Positions 1-8,491 of a DNA stretch of 36,115 bases are shown here, in pieces. The stretch lies in the NCBI RefSeq assembly GCF_009939295.1, contig NZ_WVIC01000041.1, positions 1 to 36,115 on the forward strand, written 5' to 3'. The notes under the pieces were generated by a model, which was not told the origin of the DNA, did not search any database, and worked only from the letters and a program-made list of their open reading frames with translations. Made by a program: the position numbers and the translations under genes. The first letter of the stretch is position 1. Every line of letters begins with the position of its first letter. This DNA comes from Petrachloros mirabilis ULC683 (GTDB taxonomy: Bacteria; Cyanobacteriota; Cyanobacteriia; Thermosynechococcales; Thermosynechococcaceae).

Positions 1-230
1 AATGCCCTACTATACAAGAATCTTAGCCTACCTGTCTAGAATGAAATAACCCTGGTCATGAGCTACGTATTCGAGATACGGATAAAAATTGGAGGATCAT
101 TTATCGGATTGATGACGATGCAATCTTGATTGTCGAGGTTTTTAACAAAACAACGAGATCAACACCCAGAAACGTAATTGAGATTTGCAAAAAGCGTTTG
201 AGAAAATACGATACTGACCAACAGGAGTAA
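1..230 (+). pseudogene. RelE/HigB (Gp49-like) toxin remnant, frameshifted and cut by the window edge
   Basis: From 45 to the TAA at 228-230 the + frame reads a typical Gp49/RelE toxin C-terminus (PGHELRIRD, then NWRIIYRIDDDAILIVEVF, then a basic tail CKKRLRKYD). This frame has a TGA at 42-44 and no ATG or GTG before the core. Just upstream, the other two frames carry pieces that would complete the family pattern: LSLPV in frame 1 (about 22-36) and SRMK in frame 2 (about 35-46). That suggests two small indels near 36-50. The family are ribosome-dependent or free-RNA endonuclease toxins. The antitoxin follows after 4 bases, the usual toxin-first HigBA order. Either the toxin is decayed or the sequence has indel errors here. 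The N-terminal half lies outside the window. Confidence 0.6.
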
Positions 231-234
231 GGCG

Positions 235-549
235 ATGGAACAAGCTAAGAAAGAACGTTTGGAATCTAAAGGCTGGAAAATTGGAACAGTCTCAGACTTT
301 TTAGAGTTAGCACCGGAAGAAACCATCTTTGTTGAAATCAAGCTAGCTCTTAGCCGTGGCTTGAAGGATCGTCGGCAAAAAATAATGACTCAAGTTGAAC
401 TCGCTTCTAAAATTGGCTCCAGTCAACCTCGGATTGCTAAGGCTGAAAATGGTGACACTTCAGTCTCAATCGAATTATTAATTCGAGCAATTTTGGCAAC
501 AGGTGCAACTCCTAAAGATATTGGACAGATTATTGCTAGTGTCAGTTAA
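235..549 (+). CDS. XRE-family helix-turn-helix antitoxin (HigA-like)
   Basis: A 104-residue protein with an N-terminal linker (1-45) and an XRE-type HTH at about 50-100. The recognition helix region lies around SSQPRIAKAENG, followed by the SIELLIRAILATGA helix. It should bind operator DNA and neutralise a RelE/HigB toxin. The CAGGAG that ends the upstream toxin remnant (222-227) is a good ribosome binding site for the ATG at 235, so translation was coupled to the toxin. The protein looks complete although the toxin reading frame is broken. Confidence 0.85.
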   Translation: MEQAKKERLESKGWKIGTVSDFLELAPEETIFVEIKLALSRGLKDRRQKIMTQVELASKIGSSQPRIAKAENGDTSVSIELLIRAILATGATPKDIGQIIASVS

Positions 550-555
550 CAGCAT

Positions 556-807
556 TCACACTAGATTCAGTTGACTCATCACATGGTTCCGAAAGGCTTC
601 AAGCCCACCCTTGCTTTCCCAGTGCTTGGGAATAATGTTTTCTAATTCCATCACATTTCCACCTTGATAATTGAGAACTTCTGAATATCCGAAAACTTCG
701 TCCACTTTTGCCGAGACAGGCGGATTATTCCAGGCAATGACCCAAAGCACCTCTACAATTCGATAAATATCAAATTTGCCTTTGCAATTCTTAGCGCGGG
801 CTTCCAA
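556..807 (-). CDS. hypothetical protein, possibly a 5'-truncated remnant
   Basis: An 83-codon frame beginning at a TTG. I do not recognise the family. The composition looks protein-like (acidic and aromatic residues, IVEVLWVIAWNNPPVSAKV, ENIIPKHWESKGGLEAF). The frame stays open upstream to about 873 (RWDTRGHCIAEILEARAKN) but offers no ATG or GTG, so either the start is the TTG or the N-terminus has been lost. It converges on the antitoxin gene with only 6 bases between stops. No neighbour suggests a role. It could be non-coding. Confidence 0.35.
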   Translation of the reverse strand: MEARAKNCKGKFDIYRIVEVLWVIAWNNPPVSAKVDEVFGYSEVLNYQGGNVMELENIIPKHWESKGGLEAFRNHVMSQLNLV

Positions 808-898
808 AATTTCGGCTATACAGTGACCCCTGGTATCCCATCGGGCGTTTCCTGTACTTTGTTTATCCTCCGCCTAAGCGCCACATCGGGCAGTTTAC

Positions 899-930
899 CC
901 CAGAATATGCCCAGAATATGCCCAGAATTA
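899..930. repeat. short tandem repeat, 11-bp unit, nearly three copies
   Basis: The unit CCCAGAATATG occurs at 899-909 and 910-920, followed by a diverged partial copy at 921-930. It lies about 40 bases upstream of the ATG at 972. Probably a simple slippage repeat. Confidence 0.7.
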
Positions 931-971
931 AGCGCTACCCCCTATGCTGAAAAGAACGCACTCAATTTCTC

Positions 972-1451
972 ATGGGGCTTCAGTACTCCGTTCACCGTCC
1001 CAGTGGCTTTATTTTGGCGCATGGACACCAACTGTTGCCAGAGTGGCGGCTGCCGGTGCAGTCAGTCTTGGTGGTGCTGCAACACTGTCAGGTGCCCCTG
1101 GTGCCAATGACCCCAGAGACAGAGCGACAAAAGCAATCTTTGCGCTTGCAGTTTCTCAGCTTTGCTAGGCCCATTGTGCAATCCCTGCAAACCCAAGGGT
1201 ATGAGGTTGATCTGTTTGATCCCAAAACGGGACAGCCCTTGTTGTCCTTAGCAGGCATCTTGACCTTAGATGATGTGGCGGTGGTGCAGTCCCTCTTGGG
1301 CTATCCCTTTCTCCCCCAGGGTCAGTGCCATGTGCTGGCGCATCCCCAGTGGGGAACTGCGGTGTTTCCCTCCGTGCTGGTGTCTACTGCCCCGCCCGAA
1401 CAGTTGGCGGCGGTGGTTCAAACCGCTTGCCCCAGCAGTTGCAGTTCATAG
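972..1451 (+). CDS. MMADHC-like (methylmalonic aciduria and homocystinuria type D) protein
   Basis: A 159-residue protein resembling the cyanobacterial proteins named after human MMADHC (cblD). Visible hallmarks are the N-terminal YSVHRPSGFILAHGHQLLPEW, the ETERQKQSLRLQF helix, DLFDPKTGQPLLS, LTLDDVAVVQSLLGYP and HPQWGTAVFPSVLVSTAPPE. In animals MMADHC routes cobalamin between cytosolic and mitochondrial enzymes; the bacterial role is unknown, so this is a homology label only. The ATG at 972 matches the usual N-terminus, but no clear Shine-Dalgarno precedes it. The last 34 bases overlap the convergent ABC transporter gene. Confidence 0.65.
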   Translation: MGLQYSVHRPSGFILAHGHQLLPEWRLPVQSVLVVLQHCQVPLVPMTPETERQKQSLRLQFLSFARPIVQSLQTQGYEVDLFDPKTGQPLLSLAGILTLDDVAVVQSLLGYPFLPQGQCHVLAHPQWGTAVFPSVLVSTAPPEQLAAVVQTACPSSCSS

Positions 1452-3229
1452 AGACTGGCGTAGAGTCCCCCTTGTTGGATCAGGGTCTCGTGGCTGCCAA
1501 ACTCAACCAGTTGTCCTCGCTTTAGCACCAGAATCCGATCTACGTTGCGAATGGTGGAGAGGCGATGGGCAATGATGATGGCGGTGCGTCCTACTAACAG
1601 TCGTTCCAGGGCTTCTTGAATCATGGCTTCGGTGCCCACATCTAGATTGGCCGTGGCTTCGTCTAGCACCAGAATGCGCGGGTTGCGAATGGCGGCACGG
1701 GCAAAGGCCAGCAGTTGCTTTTGGCCACCGGATAGGTTAGTTCCCCGCTCTCGAAGTAGGGTGTCATAGCCTTGAGGAAGTTGCTGAATGAACTGATCGA
1801 CGTTCATTTGCTGAGCAGCGGCTTTAATCTCTTTCAGGGTGTAGTCTTCGCCCAGGGCAATGTTACTTTTGACATCCCCTGCAAATAAAAAGCTATCTTG
1901 TAAAATCACCCCCACATGCCGCCGCAACTCGGCTTGGGTCAACTCACGAATATTGATGCCATCTACTAGAATCTGACCTTGGCTGGCTTCATAGAGGCGG
2001 CACAGTAGCCGAATAATGGAACTTTTGCCAGCTCCGGTGGGGCCAACAATGGCTACTTTTTCACCCGGATAGATGACGAAGTTCAGATCATGGAGCACAT
2101 ATTCATCCGGCTTGTAGGCCAGTGAGACTTGTTCAAAGCGCACTTCACCGAGAGACTCTGCTGTTGCGGGGAGTGTCTGGGGATGCTCTGGATCTCGAAT
2201 TTCTACGGGGCGGTTCATCAGGTCGTTAATGCGTTCTACGGCAGTAAATCCGGCCTGGATGGCGGTGAATTTTTCGGCCAGTTGTTGGAGGGGGTTAAAC
2301 AGGCGTTGCCCAAATAAAATAAAGGTGGAAAGGGTGCCAAAGGTGAGGGCTTCTTGAAGGATGCGCACACCCCCTAGCCAGAGAACGCCTGCGATCGCAA
2401 TTAAAGAAATCCACTCCAGGGTGGCGGACACAGCCGAGTCATAGAAAATGGTGCGATCCACTTCTTTGACGTAGCGCTGATTGATCTGGCGAAACAGTTC
2501 AGCGTTGAAGCGCTCCCGCCGAAATAGTTGCACCACATTGATGCCCAAGATATTTTCTTGCAAGTTGGCGTTGAGTGCCGATAATTCTTCCCGCGCTTTG
2601 TAGTTGGCTTTGCGGTACTGGTACTGAAAATAGACAATCACCCCGGCAATCGGCACCAGCATTAGCACTAGCAGTAGTGCTAACTGCCACTGGATGGTAA
2701 ACATGGTCACCACAATCACCAGAATCGAAAATAAGTCGCTGACAATGCCAATGGCTCCCGTGGAAAAAACATCCCCTAGCGCTTCAACATCACTGGTGAG
2801 TCGGGTAATCAGTTGTCCCACGGGGGTGCGATCAAAAAAGGTGGCGGCCAGGGAGGTGACATGGTGGAACAGGTCATCCCGAATGTCGGCGGTCATTTCC
2901 TGGCCGACGCGCTGCACCAAGTACCCTTCCACGGCTTGAAGGCTAAACCGAACCAAAACGGTCAACAGCAGCAGCCCACTGAGAATATCAATGCCCGTGG
3001 TCAGGGTGCGATCGCGCAAAAAAGCGTAGGTACTCGGTTCATCGCGCAGGAAAGAAATGGCCTGTCCAATTAAAATGGGCTGCACTGCCCCAGCCACCGA
3101 CAGCGGAATCAGCAACGTCAGTGCCACAGACAGCAGCCGCAAATGCCGACGGGCATAGGGAACAACCCGTAAAAACAACCGCCAGTCATTTTGGGGTGAG
3201 CGAGATGATAGGAGCGTAGAACCAGTCAT
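1418..3229 (-). CDS. ABC transporter ATP-binding protein/permease (type I exporter half-transporter)
   Basis: 603 residues from the ATG at 3229, a normal length for an MsbA/BmrA/LmrA-type fused exporter; a farther start at 3286 would add 19 unlikely residues. The N-terminal half is a six-helix ABC transmembrane domain (first helices around LSVALTLLIPLSVAGAV). The C-terminal half is an ATPase with Walker A GPTGAGKSS (about 393), signature LSGGQ (about 497), Walker B ILVLDEATANLD (about 518) and switch histidine IIIAHRLSTI. It should work as a homo- or heterodimer exporting lipids, peptides or drugs across the cytoplasmic or thylakoid membrane. No peptidase domain is present and the substrate cannot be told from sequence. 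The nearest upstream gene is the divergent Nif11-like peptide. Confidence 0.93.
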   Translation of the reverse strand: MTGSTLLSSRSPQNDWRLFLRVVPYARRHLRLLSVALTLLIPLSVAGAVQPILIGQAISFLRDEPSTYAFLRDRTLTTGIDILSGLLLLTVLVRFSLQAVEGYLVQRVGQEMTADIRDDLFHHVTSLAATFFDRTPVGQLITRLTSDVEALGDVFSTGAIGIVSDLFSILVIVVTMFTIQWQLALLLVLMLVPIAGVIVYFQYQYRKANYKAREELSALNANLQENILGINVVQLFRRERFNAELFRQINQRYVKEVDRTIFYDSAVSATLEWISLIAIAGVLWLGGVRILQEALTFGTLSTFILFGQRLFNPLQQLAEKFTAIQAGFTAVERINDLMNRPVEIRDPEHPQTLPATAESLGEVRFEQVSLAYKPDEYVLHDLNFVIYPGEKVAIVGPTGAGKSSIIRLLCRLYEASQGQILVDGINIRELTQAELRRHVGVILQDSFLFAGDVKSNIALGEDYTLKEIKAAAQQMNVDQFIQQLPQGYDTLLRERGTNLSGGQKQLLAFARAAIRNPRILVLDEATANLDVGTEAMIQEALERLLVGRTAIIIAHRLSTIRNVDRILVLKRGQLVEFGSHETLIQQGGLYASLYELQLLGQAV

Positions 3230-3523
3230 GGATTTAATGCAGCAGAACAGTTGCAGGCACTCAAGCACCCTCTGACACTGTGCCATAGAATCCCATTAAC
3301 CGGACAGGGGTGCGATCGCAAAGTTCCCCCGAGCCAGAAATAGCCATAAGAAAACCCTTAAGTCAGTAAAAATTAATACTATTTTTGCAAAAGTTTAGGC
3401 ATGATGGAGTTAGCGTATCGCATCAATATTGCTGAGTGCGTGGGCTGAAAAGCTTCCTTAAGAGCCAGGAGAGTGTGGTGTTGATGCGAACTGCGTCAAT
3501 TCTGTACAGACTAGGAGGCCGAT

Positions 3524-3760
3524 ATGTTGGCTCAAGCAAATGCAGCTCGACTGTTGAAAACATTGCGTCAGTCCCAAGCACAAACGCTACGGCAGCAAGC
3601 CTTAGAAGATCCCCAGGACTTTATTCGGCGCGCCACCCAACAGGGATATTCTCTGACTCAGGAGTCCTTGCCAGATCAGCTTGGCGAGTTGACCGAAGAA
3701 GACCTAGCCGGGATCTATAACCCAGGCGTGGGGCCGCGGCGGCACCTATGGCGCAAGTAA
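3524..3760 (+). CDS. Nif11-like small protein
   Basis: 78 residues that follow the Nif11 domain pattern: an amphipathic start (AARLLKTLRQSQ), LEDPQDFIRRATQQGYSLT, and an acidic LPDQLGELTEEDLAGI helix. Nif11 domains occur in nitrogen-fixation-associated proteins and as leader peptides of modified cyanobacterial natural products. Here the domain is followed by only a short basic tail, YNPGVGPRRHLWRK, with no double-glycine cleavage site and no Cys/Ser/Thr-rich core. It may therefore be a stand-alone regulator rather than a precursor. A strong AGGAGG (3511-3516) sits 7 bases before the ATG. No maturation enzyme is adjacent; the divergent ABC exporter lacks a protease domain. Confidence 0.65.
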   Translation: MLAQANAARLLKTLRQSQAQTLRQQALEDPQDFIRRATQQGYSLTQESLPDQLGELTEEDLAGIYNPGVGPRRHLWRK

Positions 3761-3986
3761 GTTCATGAGTTGAGCGCGAGGGTAGCGGCTGCCAAGATCC
3801 TAAAGATCCGCGTCGGTGCAAAGCTAGGCTCAATTTCGCCACCGGTTTCTGAGACAATCCGTGGCAAAACTCTGTGGCGAAACTCTGTCCCATGACATGT
3901 TCTAATGCCTCGCCAATTCGCTACTCTGAAAAGAAAGCGGGGTGGGCATCGTCCATCAGCGCAGGCAAGCGTGCTGGAGCGGCGAC

Positions 3987-5159
3987 ATGAATAGGTCTAA
4001 CTATTTTCAGTGGTGGTACAACTTATCTGTACCCTCACGGTTGTTGATGGTCGGCCTCGCTGCCCCTATTCTGGTGCTGAATTTTTGGGCTGTGGCCACA
4101 ATTGCCAATTTCTTGGGGGCGTTGATCACGGTGATTGTGGTGGCCTCGCTGCTGGCGTTTTTGCTGAACTATCCCATTAGCTGGTTGGTACAGCGAGGGG
4201 CAAGACGTGAACCCATCTCAATAGTTGTCTTTTTACTGGCTCTATCGTTGCTCTCAGGACTGGGGATTGGCTTTTTCCCCTTGGTGCTCAATCAGGCGCA
4301 GCAGTTAATTGCCCGCTTGCCCGATTGGATTGAGTCAGGTCGGCAACAGCTTATGCTGCTGAGCGCCGAAATTGAAGCTCGGGGGTTAGAACTCAATTTA
4401 GATGTGCTCACCGCGCAAACCTTTGATCGCTTACAAGGGCAATTACAGGCATTGACCAAGAGCGCGATCAACATTGCCCTAGGAACCGTTAGCAGCCTCG
4501 TAGATACCCTTGTGGCTGGTGTGATCACCATAATCTTGACCTTTTATCTGGTTCAGCACGGGGATGAGCTATGGGGAAGCTTAATTGAGTGGTTGCCCCA
4601 GAAGATGCAACATCCGGTCTCAGACACCCTGAAGCTCAGTTTTCAAAATTACTTTATTGGCCAGCTCATTTTAGGAATCTGCATGGCGTCAGCCCTGATT
4701 CCTACGTTTTTAATTCTGAAGGTGCCCTTTGGGCTGTTATTTGGCCTTACCATTGGCACTATGGCGCTGATTCCCTTTGGGGGAACTGTGGGCATCATCC
4801 TGGTGACGTTGCTGGTGACGTTGCAAAATATCTGGCTGGGCGTCAAGGTGCTGATTGCTGCGGTGATTGTGCAGCAGATCTTAGAAAACTTTGTCGCACC
4901 GCGCATCCTGGGTAGTGTGACAGGACTCAACCCGGTTTGGGTGTTTATTTCCGTGTTGATGGGTGCCAAGGTGGGTGGCTTGATTGGGGTGCTGGTGGCG
5001 GTGCCCACCGCAGTGGTGATTAAAACTGCCCTGATGGGGGTGCGATCGCAGATCACCGCCTTACCCCTATCTGAATCCATGTCTGAAACCGAAGTTGAAG
5101 TGGTCGCCCGAGACAGCTCCCTCTCAGCACACCCTCCAGAGATGTCGCAAGTGCCCTAG
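3987..5159 (+). CDS. AI-2E/PerM family permease
   Basis: 390 residues, a usual length for this UPF0118 family of eight-helix membrane proteins. Features seen are a hydrophobic N-terminus, a long amphipathic middle segment (LNQAQQLIARLPDWIESG) and the conserved C-terminal half with GLLFGLTIGTMALIPFGGTVG, QQILENFVAPRILGSVTGLNP and VLMGAKVGGLIGVLVAVPTA. Family members have been linked to autoinducer-2 export or Na+/H+ antiport; the substrate here is unknown. I chose the ATG at 3987 because a GGAG lies 8 bases upstream; an in-frame GTG at 3942 is less likely. The hairpin repeat at 5203 follows the stop codon. Confidence 0.9.
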   Translation: MNRSNYFQWWYNLSVPSRLLMVGLAAPILVLNFWAVATIANFLGALITVIVVASLLAFLLNYPISWLVQRGARREPISIVVFLLALSLLSGLGIGFFPLVLNQAQQLIARLPDWIESGRQQLMLLSAEIEARGLELNLDVLTAQTFDRLQGQLQALTKSAINIALGTVSSLVDTLVAGVITIILTFYLVQHGDELWGSLIEWLPQKMQHPVSDTLKLSFQNYFIGQLILGICMASALIPTFLILKVPFGLLFGLTIGTMALIPFGGTVGIILVTLLVTLQNIWLGVKVLIAAVIVQQILENFVAPRILGSVTGLNPVWVFISVLMGAKVGGLIGVLVAVPTAVVIKTALMGVRSQITALPLSESMSETEVEVVARDSSLSAHPPEMSQVP

Positions 5160-5202
5160 CAGTCCGGTTGATCGAGACAGGTAGATTTAGTCAGAGCAGG
5201 AG

Positions 5203-5254
5203 GATGGGGTTAAATTTTGAGGGGCGAAGACCCTCAAAATTTTCCTGACGGAAC
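5203..5254 (-). repeat. dispersed palindromic repeat, copy 1
   Basis: A 52-bp element with a perfect 12-bp stem AAATTTTGAGGG / CCCTCAAAATTT (5212-5223 and 5231-5242) and a 7-base loop. A second copy in the opposite orientation lies at 20760-20813, with the same flanks (GTTCCGTCAGGA on one side, AACCCC...ATC on the other). The element ends two bases from the selO stop and lies between convergent genes, so it could act as a two-way terminator. Confidence 0.8.
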
Positions 5255-5255
5255 C

Positions 5256-6695
5256 CTAAGGATTTTGCAACCTCTTGAGCAGCTCATAAAACGGCTGCCA
5301 GTCATCCTCCGTCGCAATTGGCTCCCAGACAGCTTCAATTTCAGAGCGCAGCAGCACCGTCAGTGGATTATGCTGCCGCAGACGCTCAGCCACAACCTGC
5401 AAGTCTGACTCCCTTAGACCCTGTAGGTGGTGATAATACAACTGTCGCCAAGACTCAAGGGCTGGCACCCCTCCAGACTGAGCCAAAAACAGCGATTCGC
5501 TGAGAATATGTCCGACATCCACCTGCCACAGCGGCGAAAACTGTTGCCGCAACTCAGCAAAAAAGTCGTGATAGCCCATTTGGGTTTTTTCGAGCATCGC
5601 CAACGTCTGTTGCACCAGCTTCCCCGTCTCAGGAGTCAACAGGGGGTCTAGCCCCAGCTTTTGCAGCATTCGTTGAACGTAGGCTTGAGCATAGATAGCG
5701 TCAAACTCAGCCAAACTGGCTTGCATATCAGCCTCTAGAATCAACATCGCCAAGGGGCGCTGCAACATCTCTAGGTTCCAGCGGCAGATGCCAGGCTGAT
5801 TGCCGAAGCGATAGCGACCCATCTCATCAAAATAGGCAGCCGTAAACTGCGGATCGTAGGTCGGCATAAAAGCATAAGGGCCATAATCAAAGCTTTCCCC
5901 CGTAATGGACATATTGTCAGTATTGAGAACAGCATGACAAAAGCCCACAGACATCCACTGTCCCACTAAAACCGCCGTCCGTCGTACCAGTTCTGCATAG
6001 AAAAGACCGTAGCGCTCTGTAGCATCCTCCACAGCAAGAAGCCCAGGATAGTAAATCTCAATCACATGATCCAAGAGGACTTGAATCAAATCTGGTCGCT
6101 GCAAAAAGCACAGCCGCTCAAAAGTGCCAAAGCGAATATGCGACCGACTCACCCTAACCATCACCGAAGACCGGGTGGGGGAAGGCTCATCACCCCGCCA
6201 TAGCCTCTCACCGGTTTCGATCAGACTCAGACACCGACTGGTACAGACCCCCAAGTGATGCAGCGCTTCCGAGGCCAACACCTCCCGCACTCCGCCCTTT
6301 AGCGTCAGCCGACCATCTGCACCCCGCGAATAGGGGGTTGAGCCTGACCCCTTAGTGCCCAGATCGTAAAGCTCCCCATCAACGCCCCGCACCTGACCAT
6401 AGAGAAAGCCCCGTCCATCCCCAAGGCGGGGATTGTAGATGCCAAACTGGTAGCCGTGATAACACAGCGCCAGCAGGGTGTCTCGACCCTGAAACTGCCC
6501 TAGAGCCTCAATCAAATGGTGATCTGTGACCCTATTGGCCGCCAGCCCCAACTGCGCCAGTACCGCATCATTGCGAAACCGCAGCCAATGCTGCGGAAAC
6601 TCTGCAGCGACCACCCGGCTATAGAAAGCAGACCCCAGAGATTCCAGGGCTGGCTCAAAGGTGAGCGCCAGAATCGGATTGTTCACTGCACTCAA
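5256..6695 (-). CDS. selO: protein adenylyltransferase SelO (YdiU family)
   Basis: 479 residues, matching the family length. SelO proteins have a pseudokinase fold that transfers AMP from ATP to Ser/Thr/Tyr of target proteins, often in redox stress. Visible family signatures are [14 protein letters not shown] at the N-terminus, [48 protein letters not shown] (metal-binding Asn/Asp) and DYGPYAFM. The start is a TTG (or the GTG three codons later); the family N-terminus begins at about this point. It lies 37 bases downstream of the SLBB export gene on the same strand and may share its transcript. Confidence 0.93.
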   Translation of the reverse strand: MSAVNNPILALTFEPALESLGSAFYSRVVAAEFPQHWLRFRNDAVLAQLGLAANRVTDHHLIEALGQFQGRDTLLALCYHGYQFGIYNPRLGDGRGFLYGQVRGVDGELYDLGTKGSGSTPYSRGADGRLTLKGGVREVLASEALHHLGVCTSRCLSLIETGERLWRGDEPSPTRSSVMVRVSRSHIRFGTFERLCFLQRPDLIQVLLDHVIEIYYPGLLAVEDATERYGLFYAELVRRTAVLVGQWMSVGFCHAVLNTDNMSITGESFDYGPYAFMPTYDPQFTAAYFDEMGRYRFGNQPGICRWNLEMLQRPLAMLILEADMQASLAEFDAIYAQAYVQRMLQKLGLDPLLTPETGKLVQQTLAMLEKTQMGYHDFFAELRQQFSPLWQVDVGHILSESLFLAQSGGVPALESWRQLYYHHLQGLRESDLQVVAERLRQHNPLTVLLRSEIEAVWEPIATEDDWQPFYELLKRLQNP

Positions 6696-6732
6696 GATCT
6701 CGTTTCCAGAGAAAACGTCCTTAGCTCAGCCC

Positions 6733-8205
6733 CTAGAAAAAGGGACGAATGATCGAGAAGATGCCCCCCGTGAGCGGTGCCGTGATATTGCTCAGGGTGT
6801 CGGAGAACTGAGTGAGACCCGAGCGACCAATCACCACTACATCATTATTGCGCAGGGGTGGATTGGAATCTTCATTGACGGCCTGATTAAAATCAACTGC
6901 GATCCGACGCTGCACCACCGTGCCATCTGGATTGAGCCGAATTAATTGAACGTTACTCTTGTTGGCGCGGCGGTCATCAAATCCCCCTGCGGCCAATACT
7001 GCTGTATTCAAGGGCGTATTGGGGGGAAGCTTCACGGTGCCAGGGCTTTTGACTTCGCCCACCACATTCACATCAATAGTAGAGGGGGCAAAGCTAGCAA
7101 TGGCAAGCTGCTGCATTTCTGGTGGGGTGAGGGCAGTGGCCGTCGGGATGATGACGGTGTCGCCTTGCTGGAGGGCAATGTCTTGGGAGAGATCGCCTTC
7201 TTTTAATAGCTTCCAGAGGTCTACGTCGATGAGTTGAATTTCGCCAGTGCGTGTCGAGCGTCGCACTTGAACCTTGCGCACATCGGCATCAGGTCTGATG
7301 CCGCCCGCCAATTGGATGGCCTGAGTGACTCGGGGAAGCTCTCGACTACCAGCACCTCGGGTTGCACCCGTTTCTCCGGCTTCACGAACAAAGGAGTCAC
7401 TGGGACTCACGGTGTAGGGACCCGGTCGATAGACCTCTCCAATGACCGCAATGTTCAAAGGATCAGAGGCATCAGCGGCAAAACTGGCTTCAGAGGTAAG
7501 TCGAGCCACGGTTCGATCCATTTGGGTCGTGGCCGGAATCACCACAGTGTCGCCATCGCGCAGATCCAAATCTTGGCTGAGGTCACCCTCTTGCAGCAAG
7601 CTCAAGAGGTTGACTGAAATGACTTGATTACTGCCATTACCCTGACTGCGGCGAATTTGGACTTGACTGAGGTCTGCCGATTGGGTGGTGCCACCTGCTA
7701 ACTTGATCAACTGGGTCACGGTGGGGATCCGGTTGGGTTCTTCTAGAGGGTAAGTTCCAGGACGACGCACTTCCCCTGACACAGCCAAGGTGACAGTCCG
7801 GGGACTCATCAACACCATGGTCACAATGGGGCGTCGGAAGAATCGAGTGTAGCGCTGGGTAATATCTTGCTCCGCTTGTCGCATGGTTTTGCCCGCAACT
7901 GGCACCCGACCAATGAAGGGTAGACTGATGGTGCCATCGACCAAGATGCGATAGGGGGTTGAGAACAAGTCGGCCTGACCAAACATTTCTAGTTTGACCT
8001 CGTCTCCGGGGCCAAGGACATAGTCTTCTTGGTTAATACTGGCGGGGTTAAATGGAGCTGCTGGTAACGACTGGGGCATTGTCTCTGTCGGAGTCGTCGT
8101 GAAAGCAACTTCAGCCGCAGCGGGGCGGGAGGCCAGTTCTCCTACGGCCATCCAAGCTGAGGCGGCTAAAGTGACACAGGCAAGCGGACGAGTCAAACGA
8201 ACCAT
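6733..8205 (-). CDS. SLBB-domain polysaccharide export protein (Wza-like)
   Basis: From the ATG at 8205 the product is 490 residues with a good Sec signal peptide (MVRLTRPLACVTLAASAWMA ending ASRPAAA). The frame is open to 8361 (TTG) and has ATGs at 8256 and 8244, so the start is uncertain. After the signal comes a poly-export domain (YVLGPGDEVKLEMFG ... RILVDGTISLPFIGRV) and three SLBB domains, each beginning with a VxGEVxxPG motif (SGEVRRPGTY, IGEVYRPGPY, VGEVKSPGTV). The first two are near-duplicates ending EGDLSQD...GDTVVIP and EGDLSQD...GDTVIIP. It should form or line an outer-membrane channel for exopolysaccharide. No glycosyltransferase or Wzc kinase gene is nearby. Confidence 0.88.
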   Translation of the reverse strand: MVRLTRPLACVTLAASAWMAVGELASRPAAAEVAFTTTPTETMPQSLPAAPFNPASINQEDYVLGPGDEVKLEMFGQADLFSTPYRILVDGTISLPFIGRVPVAGKTMRQAEQDITQRYTRFFRRPIVTMVLMSPRTVTLAVSGEVRRPGTYPLEEPNRIPTVTQLIKLAGGTTQSADLSQVQIRRSQGNGSNQVISVNLLSLLQEGDLSQDLDLRDGDTVVIPATTQMDRTVARLTSEASFAADASDPLNIAVIGEVYRPGPYTVSPSDSFVREAGETGATRGAGSRELPRVTQAIQLAGGIRPDADVRKVQVRRSTRTGEIQLIDVDLWKLLKEGDLSQDIALQQGDTVIIPTATALTPPEMQQLAIASFAPSTIDVNVVGEVKSPGTVKLPPNTPLNTAVLAAGGFDDRRANKSNVQLIRLNPDGTVVQRRIAVDFNQAVNEDSNPPLRNNDVVVIGRSGLTQFSDTLSNITAPLTGGIFSIIRPFF

Positions 8206-8491
8206 AGTCTTAGGTAAACCCCAAAGCGTTAAATCCACTAGCATCTTGGCACTCATCAGGGTAGCGTCTGCTGGGATGACGTTATCGGTGCCAAAAAGTT
8301 TCTTTATTAAGTTCCACTCTGTTTTAGACTCTACTCTGGCATAGACTTTAGGATTTGACAATCCCGATGACGCGCAGCATTTTTATGGCATCAAATATCG
8401 CAATGGCAAGGTCGCTAAGCTAAAAAAGATTTGAGGGGCTCTCACCAGCCTGTCTGTTCTCTTCTTTGCCTCTGTGGGTGGATATTGAATA

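Noticed and set aside
1418-3760. Nif11 peptide plus ABC exporter as a peptide natural-product cluster
   Set aside because: The exporter has no peptidase domain, genes are divergent, no core peptide or modifying enzyme is present.
4649-5080. 143-residue minus-strand frame
   Set aside because: Antisense to the well-conserved AI-2E permease; Thr/Ile-rich composition typical of a reversed hydrophobic gene.
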